Below, piece after piece: positions 8,004 through 16,685 of a DNA stretch of 64,000 nucleotides. A program made the position numbers and the translations under genes. The stretch's first letter is position 1. Each line of letters starts with the position of its first letter. This DNA is from Pseudodonghicola sp048268305 (lineage in GTDB: Bacteria > Pseudomonadota > Alphaproteobacteria > Rhodobacterales > Rhodobacteraceae): positions 1-64,000 of the forward strand of contig NZ_JBLWVT010000001.1 in assembly GCF_048268305.1 (NCBI RefSeq), in the 5' to 3' direction. The notes under the pieces are model-generated. The model had not been told where the DNA came from. It made no database searches and saw only the letters and a list, made by a program, of their open reading frames with translations.

Positions 8004-9349
8004 TCTGGCAGGCCGATTGCACAACGCTCCTAGAGATGTTCGCGGCGGGGCGGACCACCCCAAGCGCGCTTGTCGAGGTCCTGCTGGCGCGGATCGCCAC
8101 GCTGGACCCGGTGCTGAATGCCTATTCCGCCCTGTCCGATACCCTGCGCGCCGGGGCGGAGGCGGCCACGAAGCGTTGGGCGATAGCGACACCCCTCGGG
8201 CCGCTGGATGGCCTGCCGCTGATCTTCAAGGATAATCTCGTGAGTGCGGGATTACCCGCCGCCTGGGGCAATGCGACCTTGGCGAGACGTATTGCGCCCC
8301 ATGACGAGCGCCCGGTCGCGGCACTGCGCGACAGGGGCGCTCTGGTGATCGGCAAGGGCAATACGCCCGAATTCGCGGTTGAGGGCTATACCGACAATCT
8401 CACCTTCGGGGTGACGCGAAACCCGTTTGACCCGGCCCTGACGCCGGGGGGCTCCTCCGGCGGTGTGGTCGCGGCGATTGCTGCCGGGCTTGCCCCTGCC
8501 GGGCTCGGAACCGATGGCGGCGGCTCGATCCGTCGCCCGTCGGGCTACACCGGGCTGGTCGGTCTTAAACCCAGCATCGGACATGTGCCGCGCGGTGGCG
8601 GGCTGGCGCAGGTGCTTCTCGATTTCGAAGTCGTGGGTCCCATTGCCCGCTCGGTCCGTGATTTGCGGCTGCTGGATTGGGCGCTGTCGGGGCCGGCCAG
8701 CGCGGCGTCCTTGGTTCAACCGGCACGCATCCTCGCCATAGCGACCTTGGACGATGCGCCTTGCGATCCCGAGATCCGCGCGGCTTTCGCACAGACCGTG
8801 CGGGCGCTGCGAGCTGAAGGGCATGAGGTGGAGGAAGGCCCGCTGCCCTATGACCTCTCCGCCCTCAATGTCGGCTGGACCAGGATCGCGGAAATCGGTT
8901 TGGCGCGATATTTCCGCGACGATCCCGAGGTCGGGAAAGCCGCCGCGCCGAAATACCGGGACATGGCCGCGCGCGGAGCGGAGGCCTCGGCCACCGATCT
9001 TGCTGCCATCCTTCAGGCGATCTACGCCTTGCGCGAGGCCGCCGCCGAGCTTTGGGGATACGATGCGATCTTGATGCCCAGTTCCGCCGCACACCCCTGG
9101 CCCGCCAGCGACAGCCACCCGCCAGAGATTGACGGCCAGCACGTCGGCCCGCGCGGCCATGCGGTCTATACCGGCTGGGTGAATGCGGCGGGGCTGCCCG
9201 CCGTGGCCTTCCCGGCGGCGCGGGAACAGGGGCTGCCGATCGGCATGCAGCTCATCGGCCCAGCAGGCGCGGAGCGGCGCTTGCTCGATCTGGCAGAGCC
9301 CGTGGTGGCGCCGTTCCGCTGGCCGGAGCTCGCGCTTACGTCAGGCTGA
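8000..9349 (+). CDS. Amidase-signature-family amidohydrolase
   Basis: This 449-residue protein has the complete Ser-cisSer-Lys triad: K77 (LIFKDN), S152 in TPGGSSGG and S176 in TDGGGSIRRPSG. The spacings of 75 and 24 residues match the family standard. These enzymes hydrolyse linear amides, including half-amides and carbamoyl compounds. The start ATG at 8000 overlaps the DctM stop. A frame continuous with it reads back to 6839 through dctM in the wrong phase and is not a fusion. In this operon it probably acts after the cyclic amidohydrolase. It ends 14 bp inside the convergent next gene. Confidence 0.9.
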   Translation: MIWQADCTTLLEMFAAGRTTPSALVEVLLARIATLDPVLNAYSALSDTLRAGAEAATKRWAIATPLGPLDGLPLIFKDNLVSAGLPAAWGNATLARRIAPHDERPVAALRDRGALVIGKGNTPEFAVEGYTDNLTFGVTRNPFDPALTPGGSSGGVVAAIAAGLAPAGLGTDGGGSIRRPSGYTGLVGLKPSIGHVPRGGGLAQVLLDFEVVGPIARSVRDLRLLDWALSGPASAASLVQPARILAIATLDDAPCDPEIRAAFAQTVRALRAEGHEVEEGPLPYDLSALNVGWTRIAEIGLARYFRDDPEVGKAAAPKYRDMAARGAEASATDLAAILQAIYALREAAAELWGYDAILMPSSAAHPWPASDSHPPEIDGQHVGPRGHAVYTGWVNAAGLPAVAFPAAREQGLPIGMQLIGPAGAERRLLDLAEPVVAPFRWPELALTSG

Positions 9350-10058
9350 GCGCGACGCGACCAAGCCCCTCGATCTCGCCCGTGATCTCCGTGCCCGGTC
9401 CGAAATAGGGCAGGCCGCAGATCGAGCCGGTGATGACGATCTGTCCGACTTGCAAGCCGTCACAGTGGGTTCCGAGATGTGCCACCAGCAGGCCGAGATT
9501 GGCCAGTGCCGAGCCGCCCGGCACCGTGGTCTTGCCGTCGAGCACAGTGGCCCCATTGGCCAAAAGCCGGGCGTTCAATGCGCCGAAATCGGAGCCGTCC
9601 CAACTGGACAGCTCATCGCCTTTGACCAGCCCGGCGTTGATCTGAAAATCCGCGAATTTATAATCGGGATCATCCGCCAGAGCGCCTTCGATCCGGGTGT
9701 CGACAAGCTCCAGCGCGACACAGGGGCGGAGATAGTTTTGAATATCTTCCGGCAAGTGACCACCGGGCAGGGGGCGCAGAAGCTCGAACCCGACTTCCAG
9801 CTCGATCCCGAGCCGGTCCCGGACGACGCGGCTGCCGTGGTTTGCCACACGGTAACGCGCCGGGATCGGGGCGATGATCGGCGGGCCGTCGGGCTGATGC
9901 CCTACCTTGAACCCTGCGACATCGCCCAAGGCAGCCATGACCCTTGACTGGATGTCGAGGATTTCGCTGCGCGACAGGGCACGCTTGGTCGGGACGAAAC
10001 GAGACCCGGTTTCGTGAGCCCGAAGAAAATCTGTGCTCAGGTCCTGAGGATTGATCAT
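9336..10058 (-). CDS. 2-oxopent-4-enoate hydratase/FAH-fold family protein
   Basis: This 240-residue protein resembles MhpD-type 2-keto-4-pentenoate hydratases and related 4-oxalocrotonate decarboxylases. It has VAGFKVGHQPDG and the acidic metal-site segment GIELEVGF. The downstream VTGS-like GQIVITGSICGLPYFGPG region is also typical (residues about 203-222). The family acts on 2-hydroxy-dienoates or beta-keto acids using Mg2+ or Mn2+. It is transcribed against the amidase operon and overlaps it by 14 bp at the 3' end. The IS5 remnant begins about 40 bp upstream of its start, so its native promoter may have been displaced. Confidence 0.8.
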   Translation of the reverse strand: MINPQDLSTDFLRAHETGSRFVPTKRALSRSEILDIQSRVMAALGDVAGFKVGHQPDGPPIIAPIPARYRVANHGSRVVRDRLGIELEVGFELLRPLPGGHLPEDIQNYLRPCVALELVDTRIEGALADDPDYKFADFQINAGLVKGDELSSWDGSDFGALNARLLANGATVLDGKTTVPGGSALANLGLLVAHLGTHCDGLQVGQIVITGSICGLPYFGPGTEITGEIEGLGRVALSLT

Positions 10059-10101
10059 TGCTCATCTCCAAGATGCATGTGAATTCCTATCTGGTACCTC
10101 A

Positions 10102-10121
10102 GCATGGCTCTGTTGCACAAA
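10102..10121 (+). repeat. IS5 element left inverted repeat
   Basis: GCATGGCTCTGTTGCACAAA is the exact reverse complement of the copy at 11261-11280. The internal 16 bp (GGCTCTGTTGCACAAA) is the recognisable IS5-group end. The outer GCAT may be part of the repeat or a palindromic target. Confidence 0.85.
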
Positions 10122-10169
10122 CCCCATGAAGGGATTCATGTCGTGAATCCAGTGTGGTAGCTGGCCGGC

Positions 10170-11221
10170 ATGAGCAGACCGACGCCCCGGACCTACAAGA
10201 CCAGGAACTGGCCAACCTACAATGAAGCGCTTAGGCGCCGGGGCTCGCTGACGATCCGTTGGCCGATAGGCGATTGCCCGCAATCGCCGTAAGGCTGGTT
10301 TGACCCCGAGATGACGTGGGATGCCGCGCCGAAAGGCCGGCGTGGCCGCCAGCAGACCTACAGCTACGCCGCCATCCAGATGTGCCTTTCAATGAAGGTC
10401 TTGTTCGGCATGGCGCTCCGGCAAACGACTGGTTTCGTCGAAAGCCTGCTGAAGTTGGTCGGCCTCGACTGGGCGGTGCCGGATTTCAGCACGCTGTCCC
10501 GGTGCCAAAAGACCCTTGCCGTGAACATCCCGTGTCGCGGCTCGCGGGGCCCGTTGCACCTGCTGATCGACACTGAGCCATGGAGCCGCCACTGGTCCGA
10601 GGCCCATGGCGAAGGGCATCAAGGTCGAGGGCGAAGGCGAATGGCATGCCTGCAAGCATGGTGGCCCCAAACGGCGCGTCTGGCGCAAGCTCCACCTCGG
10701 GATCGACGAGCAAACACTGGAGGTTCGGGCCGTCGAGATCACCGGGAGCCATATCGGTGATGCGCCGGTCCTGCCCGACCTTCTCAGCCAGATTCCGGAA
10801 GACCAAGAGATCGGTAGCGTTATGGCAGACGGTGCCTGCGACGCCCGCAAGTGCCACGACGCCATCGCCGAGCGCGGCGCCCATGCCGTCATCCCGCCCC
10901 GCAAGAACGCGCGAAGCCTTGGAAGACCGTCACCGCCGGGGCGGTTGCAAGAAACGAAGCCCTGCGCGCCTCAAAATACCTCGGTTGGGCACTATGGCGA
11001 CCCCTCTCGGCAGCATCCTGCGGATGCGCCTGCCGGGCAGTGGATGGGGCGGTTATCACCGTCGAAGTCGCGTCGAAACCAAGATGCACTGCGTGAAACT
11101 TCTGGGGCCGCGCCTCATGGCGCGGGACTTCGATTGCCAGGTCGCTGAACTTCAGGTCCGCATCGCCGTCATGAACGGCTACACCGCGCTCGGCATACCC
11201 CTCACAGAGGCCGTGGTATAG
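10170..11221 (+). pseudogene. IS5-family transposase, disrupted
   Basis: The pieces read MSRPTPRTYKTRNWPTYNEA, then MTWDAAPKGRRGRQQTYSYA onward, KVEGEGEWHACKHGGPKRRV, IGDAPVLPDLLSQIPEDQEI and finally VAELQVRIAVMNGYTALGIP. Together they make up a typical Rhodobacterales IS5 transposase, but spread over three frames. An in-frame stop (TAA) lies in an extra segment near 10261-10296, extra DNA lies near 10572-10611 and about 10998-11040, and there is a frame change near 10910. The DDE residues are therefore never in one continuous frame and the element cannot make its own transposase. Confidence 0.85.
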
Positions 11222-11260
11222 GTCTGCCCGGGGAAAAGGGGAGCCTCGGCTATCAGCCGA

Positions 11261-11280
11261 TTTGTGCAACAGAGCCATGC
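11261..11280 (-). repeat. IS5 element right inverted repeat
   Basis: TTTGTGCAACAGAGCCATGC pairs exactly with the left repeat at 10102-10121. Beyond it the recombinase remnant begins directly. Confidence 0.85.
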
Positions 11281-12308
11281 CGAAGGCATCCGCAGCCCCG
11301 GCGCGGGCAGCGGCCAATGGAGCTTCTCAACTATTTCCGGGAACCCCAAGCGGGGCACCGGCATTCTGAACAACGAACTCTACCTTGGCCGCCGGGTCTG
11401 GAACCGACAGCGCTTCATCAAGGACCCGGAGACAGGAAAGCGCCAGGCACGGCCCAACCCGCCGGAGGCCTGGGTCATCGAGGAGGTGCCAGAGCTGGGC
11501 CTCGTGGACGAATCTCTTTGGCACCGGGTGAAGCAGCGCCAGAACGCCGTGCGAGAGGAGATGAACCCAGCAGGTGTAAAGGATGCTGACCTTCGACCGG
11601 AACGAGGGCGGCGCCCGACCTACCTGCTTTCCGGTTTGATCAAGTGCGGATGTTGCGGGGCAAGCTACACGCTCATCAACAAGACCCGGTACGGATGCTC
11701 CGCTGTTCGCAACAAGGGTGACGCCATTTGCACCAACCGCGCGACAATCACCCGCCATGCCGTGGAGGAGCGTGTGCTCCGCGGCTTGCAGGACCGCCTT
11801 CTTCACCCAGACCTTCTGGACGTATTCGTGAAAGAGGACCAGCTTGCCTGGAATGCGGCACATGTCGGTACGCGAGCCGCGCGCCAAGGCCGGACGGGAC
11901 CTCGCCGAGGTCGAAAAGAGGATCGCGGGCATTCTCGCGGCTATCCAAGATGGCATGTACCATTCCTTGATGAAGGCGAAGATGGAAGAGTTGGAGGACC
12001 GCAAGCGGCACCTCGAAGCCTGCGTTGCCGAGGAGCCCGAGCCGGCGATTATCCGGATGCACCCGAGCCTCACCGCTCTCTACCGCCAGAAGATCGGCGA
12101 TCTGGCTTCCGCCCTCTCGGACCCCGCGGTGCGGGTCCAGGCCGCCGGGGCGATGCGCGGGCTGATCTCCGAGATCCGGATGATCCCTGTGGTCGACGCA
12201 CCGAACGGCCATCAGATCGACCTGCGCGGCGATCTGGCTGGCATTCTGGCATTGGGGGAGGCGGAAACGACAAAGCCCTCGCCAGAGCGAGGGCCTTGTC
12301 TATTGTTT

Positions 12309-12323
<15 letters not shown>
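11281..12323 (+). pseudogene. Large serine recombinase, C-terminal remnant
   Basis: The reading frame starts inside the 'Recombinase' domain (GTGILNNELYLGRRVWNRQR), continues to the zinc ribbon (SGLIKCGCCGASYTLINKTRYGCS ... CTNR, partly quoted) and then changes frame near 11860. From there an adjacent frame supplies the coiled-coil tail (AEVEKRIAGILAAIQDGMY). The N-terminal resolvase domain with the catalytic Ser is absent, apparently removed at the IS5 junction. The protein family integrates phages or mobile islands. The remnant lies next to an initiator tRNA gene, so this locus may be a former integration point. Confidence 0.8.
12270..12299 (-). terminator. Terminator hairpin of the tRNA gene
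   Basis: On the minus strand ACAAGGCCCTCGC and GCGAGGGCTTTGT form a 12-13 bp stem with a 4-nt loop, 10 nt after the encoded CCA of the tRNA. It is followed by CGTTTCC rather than a pure U-tract. It also overlaps the last codons read from the recombinase remnant, so those codons are unlikely to belong to the original gene. Confidence 0.65.
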
Positions 12324-12385
<62 letters not shown>

Positions 12386-12567
12386 TCAATGAGGCTTACC
12401 TAATGAAGTCGGCTGGGAAGCTCAAGGGCAATCGGCTGTTTTTTTCAGCTTTTTGTCATTTTCTCGTTACGTGACCTTTCGGGCCTGCGCGCGATGGCTG
12501 TGGGCTGTTCTTTGCGGGCGGTTGGCGGCAGACTGCGGAGCGAACCGACAGCAGGAAAGCTCCGGAG

Positions 12568-14184
12568 TTGAGTGTGAATTTTACCGTACCGGCAGAGGGT
12601 TGGCCGATCTACCGCGAGGCGCCGCCCTATATTCATCTGAGTTGGACCGAGGGGCGCGCGGCGGTGCGCGGGCAATCGGTCTGTGATCTGGGCCGGCCGG
12701 TGCCGTCTGGCCCGGGACAGCCGGCGGAAGGGGTCTATGCCCATTGGTCCTGGGACGGGGAGACGCTCGAGGCCGGGGTCGATCCCCTGGGGTTCTACAG
12801 TCTCTTTCTCTACCAGAAGGGGGGGGAGGTGGCGCTGTCGCCCTCGATCCTGCAGCTGATCGCCGAAGGGGCCGATCCGGAGCTGGACGAACGGGCCTTG
12901 GCGGTCTTCTACCGGTTGGGGATGTTCGTCAACGATGACACGCCGTTTCGCCATATCAAGGTGCTGCCAGCGGGCGGGGTGTTCCGCTGGCGCGAGGGGC
13001 AGGCAGAACAGCCGCGGGATCGCAGCTTCATTCCGCCGGTGCAGCAGATCAGCCGCGCCGAGGCGGTCGAGGGAATCATCACCCTCGCCCGGGACAGCGT
13101 CGGGCGCATCCTGGCGGACTGGGATCGGCCGGTGCTGCTGCCGCTGAGCGGCGGGCGCGATTCGCGGCATATCCTGCTGGCGATGGATCATCTGGGACAA
13201 AGGCCGGAAGTCTGCGTCAGTTTCCAGAACGCGGCGATGCGCTCGGATCCGGATGCGCGCTCGGCCCGGGCGCTCTGCGAAAGGATGGGCGTGGCGCATA
13301 AGATCCTGGGCAAGCCGCGGGTGCGGCCGCAGGATCTGCTGCGGTGTCAGGTGCTCAACAGCCTCTGCTCGGACGAGCATATGCAGATGCTGGCGCTGCA
13401 CGATTTCCTGTTCGGCGGCCCCTGGGCGGTGCTGGACGGGATCGCCGGCGATATCCTGACCAATCCCGACGACGATGCCGAAGGCCATATGCGCCATGCG
13501 GAACGCGGCGATTATGCCGCCATCGCCCGCGACATGATGGACGGGCACGGGCGGGTGATCTCGAAACCCGGGCATCCGGACGGGCCGGGCGGCCGCTATG
13601 CCCCCGGCCGGCGTGACGAGGCGATCGCCTATGTCGGCGCGTGCATCGCGCGCTATGGCGAGGCCGCCGATCCCTATCAGGCCTATTGGTTCTGGAATCG
13701 CACCCGGCGCGAGATCGGCTTTGTCTCGACCGCCATCTTCGGCCCGGCGCAGGCGGTCTTCTGCCCCTTCCTGGCGCCGGACTATGTGCGGTTCGGCCTG
13801 TCCTTGCCCTATGCGGTGACCCGCGACCAGCAATTGCACAACGAGGCGCTGGCCAAGGCCTATCCCGCCTATGCCGATGTGCCCTTTGCCGAGGGGTTCC
13901 CGCCGGTCTACGGCTCTGGCAGCGCGGCTTTAAAGCTCGAGATGGTGGTGAAGGGTGTCGCCATGCTGTTGCGGTTGAAGCCGCAGCATCCGCTGGCCGA
14001 GGCGCTGGGCTATATCCGCGGCGATGCCGTGCTGCGCCGTCGCCCGGGCGAGGTGCTGCAGCTGCATCACCTGATCCTCTCCGGCCTTGATGCCGAGCTG
14101 GCGCGTGATCTGCTGCAACTCGGGCCGCAATACGCGAACTACGGGCGGCGGGACGAGGTGCTGGACAGCTTTACCCCGGGCTGA
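12568..14184 (+). CDS. Asparagine synthetase-like ATP-pyrophosphatase protein
   Basis: This 538-residue protein has the synthetase half of AsnB-type enzymes, with the PP-loop LLPLSGGRDSRHI at about residues 190-202 and a further conserved GIAGDILTN segment. The first 170 residues resemble a class II glutamine amidotransferase fold (for example DPLGFYSLFLYQ and PAGGVFRW), but no Cys follows the start, so glutamine hydrolysis is not expected. The protein probably activates a carboxylate with ATP and uses another amine source or partner. The TTG start at 12568 follows TCCGGAG; a GTG at 12574 is an alternative. It stands alone, convergent with the LysR gene. Confidence 0.75.
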   Translation: MSVNFTVPAEGWPIYREAPPYIHLSWTEGRAAVRGQSVCDLGRPVPSGPGQPAEGVYAHWSWDGETLEAGVDPLGFYSLFLYQKGGEVALSPSILQLIAEGADPELDERALAVFYRLGMFVNDDTPFRHIKVLPAGGVFRWREGQAEQPRDRSFIPPVQQISRAEAVEGIITLARDSVGRILADWDRPVLLPLSGGRDSRHILLAMDHLGQRPEVCVSFQNAAMRSDPDARSARALCERMGVAHKILGKPRVRPQDLLRCQVLNSLCSDEHMQMLALHDFLFGGPWAVLDGIAGDILTNPDDDAEGHMRHAERGDYAAIARDMMDGHGRVISKPGHPDGPGGRYAPGRRDEAIAYVGACIARYGEAADPYQAYWFWNRTRREIGFVSTAIFGPAQAVFCPFLAPDYVRFGLSLPYAVTRDQQLHNEALAKAYPAYADVPFAEGFPPVYGSGSAALKLEMVVKGVAMLLRLKPQHPLAEALGYIRGDAVLRRRPGEVLQLHHLILSGLDAELARDLLQLGPQYANYGRRDEVLDSFTPG

Positions 14185-14198
14185 GACGACCCTCAGCC
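14179..14198. terminator. Bidirectional terminator stem
   Basis: GGCTGAG and CTCAGCC form a 7-bp stem with a 6-nt loop that overlaps the stop codons of both convergent genes (TGA at 14182 and, on the minus strand, TGA at 14193-14195). No U-tract is present, so the strength is uncertain. Confidence 0.45.
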
Positions 14199-15095
14199 GG
14201 CCAGGGGACGGAACCGGACCTGGCTGATCAGCCAGTCGCTGAAGTCCTTCACCTCCTCCGAGCGGCCCTCGGGGGTGACGATGTAATAGGCCATGTCGGT
14301 CGAGTGGGGGATGTCGATCGCGATCTTCAATTCGCCGCGCTCCAGCTCCTTTTCGATCAGATAGCGCGGCAGCAGGGCGCAGCCCAGCCCGCTCCGGACC
14401 GCCTCGATGCTGAGCGAGAATTGGTCGAACCAGTGCCCGGCGCTGGCGTCGGGCAGATCCATTCCCTGTCGCGCGAACCATTCGGACCAGAGCTGTGGCC
14501 GCTCCGATAGCTGGATCTTCGGCAGATCGATCAGCGCCTTCGGCCCGGTCACCGGGACGTCGCGCAGCGCGCCGCCGAGCACCGGCAGCACGATTTCGCT
14601 GCACAGATAGGTGCAGGTGCCGCCGGGCCAGACCGGCTGGCCGTAGTGGATGGCAAGATCGCATTGCCGTTCGGCGAAATCGAAAATCCCGAGCGTGGTG
14701 GTCAGATCCATGCGCAGCTCGGGATGTCGCGTCAGATAGTCGGGCAGGCGCGGCATCAGCCAGCGGGTGGCGAAGGTCGGCAGGGCGTTGACCGCCAGCA
14801 CGGTTTCGCCTGCCTCTCCAGCGGTGGCGTGGCGCATGGTGCTTTCGGCCATCTGCAGAAGCCGCTGCGCTTCGGGCAACAGTTCGCGCCCGGCACGGGT
14901 CAGCACCACCCGACCGGGCAGACGTTCGAACAATGGCTTGCGGACCTGCTGCTCCAGCTCGCGAATTTGCCGGCTGACGGCGCTCTGGGTCAGCGACAGC
15001 TCTTCTCCGGCGCGGGTGAAATTGCCGTGGCGGGCGGCGCATTCGAAGGTTTGCAGCACCTTGAGGTCGGGCAGGAAGCGGCGTTGCAGGATCAT
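14193..15095 (-). CDS. LysR-family transcriptional regulator
   Basis: This 300-residue protein has the N-terminal helix-turn-helix FTRAGEELSLTQSAVSRQIR and a periplasmic-binding-like effector domain. The start ATG at 15095 (MILQRRFLPDLKVLQTFECA) is chosen because the longer open frame to 15326 crosses the divergent promoter. The LPDLKVLQTFECAARHG opening is typical of GcvA-like LysR proteins. The gene is divergent from hglS, with a palindrome 26 bp upstream of its start. By the usual LysR arrangement it should regulate the 2-oxoadipate/lysine genes, probably with a lysine-derived acid as effector. Confidence 0.9.
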   Translation of the reverse strand: MILQRRFLPDLKVLQTFECAARHGNFTRAGEELSLTQSAVSRQIRELEQQVRKPLFERLPGRVVLTRAGRELLPEAQRLLQMAESTMRHATAGEAGETVLAVNALPTFATRWLMPRLPDYLTRHPELRMDLTTTLGIFDFAERQCDLAIHYGQPVWPGGTCTYLCSEIVLPVLGGALRDVPVTGPKALIDLPKIQLSERPQLWSEWFARQGMDLPDASAGHWFDQFSLSIEAVRSGLGCALLPRYLIEKELERGELKIAIDIPHSTDMAYYIVTPEGRSEEVKDFSDWLISQVRFRPLAG

Positions 15096-15120
15096 GATTT
15101 TGCCTTTGCGGTCTGGTCGG

Positions 15121-15135
15121 GACGCATCATGCGTC
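15121..15135. promoter_or_regulatory. LysR operator candidate
   Basis: GACGCATCATGCGTC is a perfect 7-1-7 palindrome in the 166-bp gap between the divergent LysR gene and hglS. Its size fits a LysR recognition site, which usually contains T-N11-A dyads. Confidence 0.55.
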
Positions 15136-15261
15136 GGGCTGGGGTGAACGGCAAGTTGCCATGCGAAAACGGAATGGGGGCAGTTCCAACCATCGTTAGG
15201 GGGCGAGATGTGCAAAGGGCTAGGCTGCGCGCGAAGTCGAACCATCACAGGAAATCCCGAG

Positions 15262-16650
15262 ATGACCGAAACGCTGATCGGCGCCGATGCGGTCCGCACG
15301 CTGTTTTCGCGTGCGATGTCCGTCATGTACCGCGATGAGGTTCCCGCCTATGGCACCCTGCTGGAGCTGGTGCGGCAGGTGAACGACGCGACCCTCGCCG
15401 CCCATCCGGCAGAGCGGGCGCGGCTTGAGGCCTTGGGTGAGTTGGGTCGGATTTCCGAGGAACGCCACGGCGCCATTCGCCTGGGCACCGCCGCCGAACT
15501 GGCGACGATGCGGCGGCTGTTCGCGGTGATGGGCATGTATCCGGTGGGCTATTACGATCTGAGCGTTGCCGGTGTTCCGGTGCATTCCACCGCCTTTCGG
15601 CCGCTGGAAGACGAGGCGCTGCGGGCGAATCCCTTCCGCGTCTTCACCTCGCTGTTGCGGCTCGATCTGATCGAGGATGAAGCCCTGCGGGACGAGGCGG
15701 CGGCGGTGCTGGCGGGCCGGCAGATCTTTACCCCCGGTTGTCTTGCCCTGATCGAAAGGTGCGAGGCGCAGGGCGGTCTGGATCAGGCTGACGCCGAGGC
15801 TTTCGTCGCCGAGGCGCTGGAAACCTTCCGCTGGCATGCCGAGGCCAATGTCAGCCATGCGCTTTATCGCCGTCTGCATGACGCGCATCGGCTGGTCGCC
15901 GATGTGGTGGCCTTCAAGGGGCCGCATATCAACCATCTGACTCCGCGCACGCTGGACATTGACGCGGTGCAACGAATGATGCCGGAAAAGGGCATCGCCC
16001 CCAAGGCCGTGGTCGAGGGTCCGCCGTCGCGCGCAGTGCCGATCCTGTTGCGCCAGACCTCGTTCAAGGCGTTGGAGGAGCCGGTGGATTTCATCGCCGA
16101 CGGCACCAATGAACCGGGCCGCCATACCGCCCGGTTCGGTGAGATCGAGCAGCGCGGCATGGCGCTGACGCCGAAGGGGCAGGCGCTTTATGACCGGCTG
16201 CTGGCCGAAACCCGCGCGGTGATCACGCCGAAGCCCGACGGGTCGAACGCCGCCGCCTATATGGCCAAGCTGGAGGAGGTCTTTGCCACCTTCCCCGATG
16301 ATCTCGACACCCTCCGGCGCGAGGGGCTGGGTTATTTCCGTTACAGCCCGACCGGCAAGCCGGCGCGGGCGGTGGATCTGGCGCGTGACGCGGATGCGCT
16401 GGTCGCGGCTGGCATCCTGCGCGCCGACCCGATCGTTTACGAGGATTTCCTGCCGGTCAGCGCCGCCGGCATCTTCCAGTCGAATCTGGGGGACGATGCG
16501 GCCCAGGCCTTTGTCGCCACCCCGAATCGCGACTTGTTCGAAACCGCGCTCGGCGCAAGGGTGATCGACCTGCACCAGCGCTATGCCGAGGCCGAGGCCG
16601 CATCGCTCGCCCGCGCGCGGGCCGAACTTGGCCGCACCGTAGCGGCGTGA
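15262..16650 (+). CDS. hglS: 2-oxoadipate dioxygenase/decarboxylase (HglS, DUF1338)
   Basis: This 462-residue protein belongs to the DUF1338 (VOC-fold, non-haem Fe(II)) family, whose characterised members turn 2-oxoadipate into 2-hydroxyglutarate in D-lysine catabolism. The metal ligands recalled for HglS (two His and one Glu near positions 70, 226 and 294) are met by H69 (EERHGAIRLG), H225 (PHINHLTPR) and E294 (RFGEIEQRG). The ATG at 15262 lies downstream of ACAGGA; an in-frame ATG at 15208 would run back into the promoter. The next gene is the aminoadipate semialdehyde dehydrogenase, so both enzymes serve lysine breakdown. Confidence 0.9.
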   Translation: MTETLIGADAVRTLFSRAMSVMYRDEVPAYGTLLELVRQVNDATLAAHPAERARLEALGELGRISEERHGAIRLGTAAELATMRRLFAVMGMYPVGYYDLSVAGVPVHSTAFRPLEDEALRANPFRVFTSLLRLDLIEDEALRDEAAAVLAGRQIFTPGCLALIERCEAQGGLDQADAEAFVAEALETFRWHAEANVSHALYRRLHDAHRLVADVVAFKGPHINHLTPRTLDIDAVQRMMPEKGIAPKAVVEGPPSRAVPILLRQTSFKALEEPVDFIADGTNEPGRHTARFGEIEQRGMALTPKGQALYDRLLAETRAVITPKPDGSNAAAYMAKLEEVFATFPDDLDTLRREGLGYFRYSPTGKPARAVDLARDADALVAAGILRADPIVYEDFLPVSAAGIFQSNLGDDAAQAFVATPNRDLFETALGARVIDLHQRYAEAEAASLARARAELGRTVAA

Positions 16651-16685
16651 TTTCCGCGTCCACCGACACTGAAAGGACTATACAG

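Larger units (their letters stand above)
10102..11280 (+). mobile_element. Degenerate IS5-family element
   Basis: The element is bounded by perfect 20-bp inverted repeats and contains a broken IS5-type transposase gene. It is about 1.18 kb long, against roughly 0.85-1.0 kb expected for this IS type; the excess comes from short extra segments in the coding region. It separates the hydratase gene from a recombinase remnant, so it may have inserted into the recombinase gene. Confidence 0.8.

Noticed and set aside
6839..9349. An 836-codon frame that looks like a large fusion protein ending in an amidase
   Set aside because: Its first 387 codons are dctM read out of phase. The amidase proper starts at the ATG at 8000, which overlaps the dctM stop.
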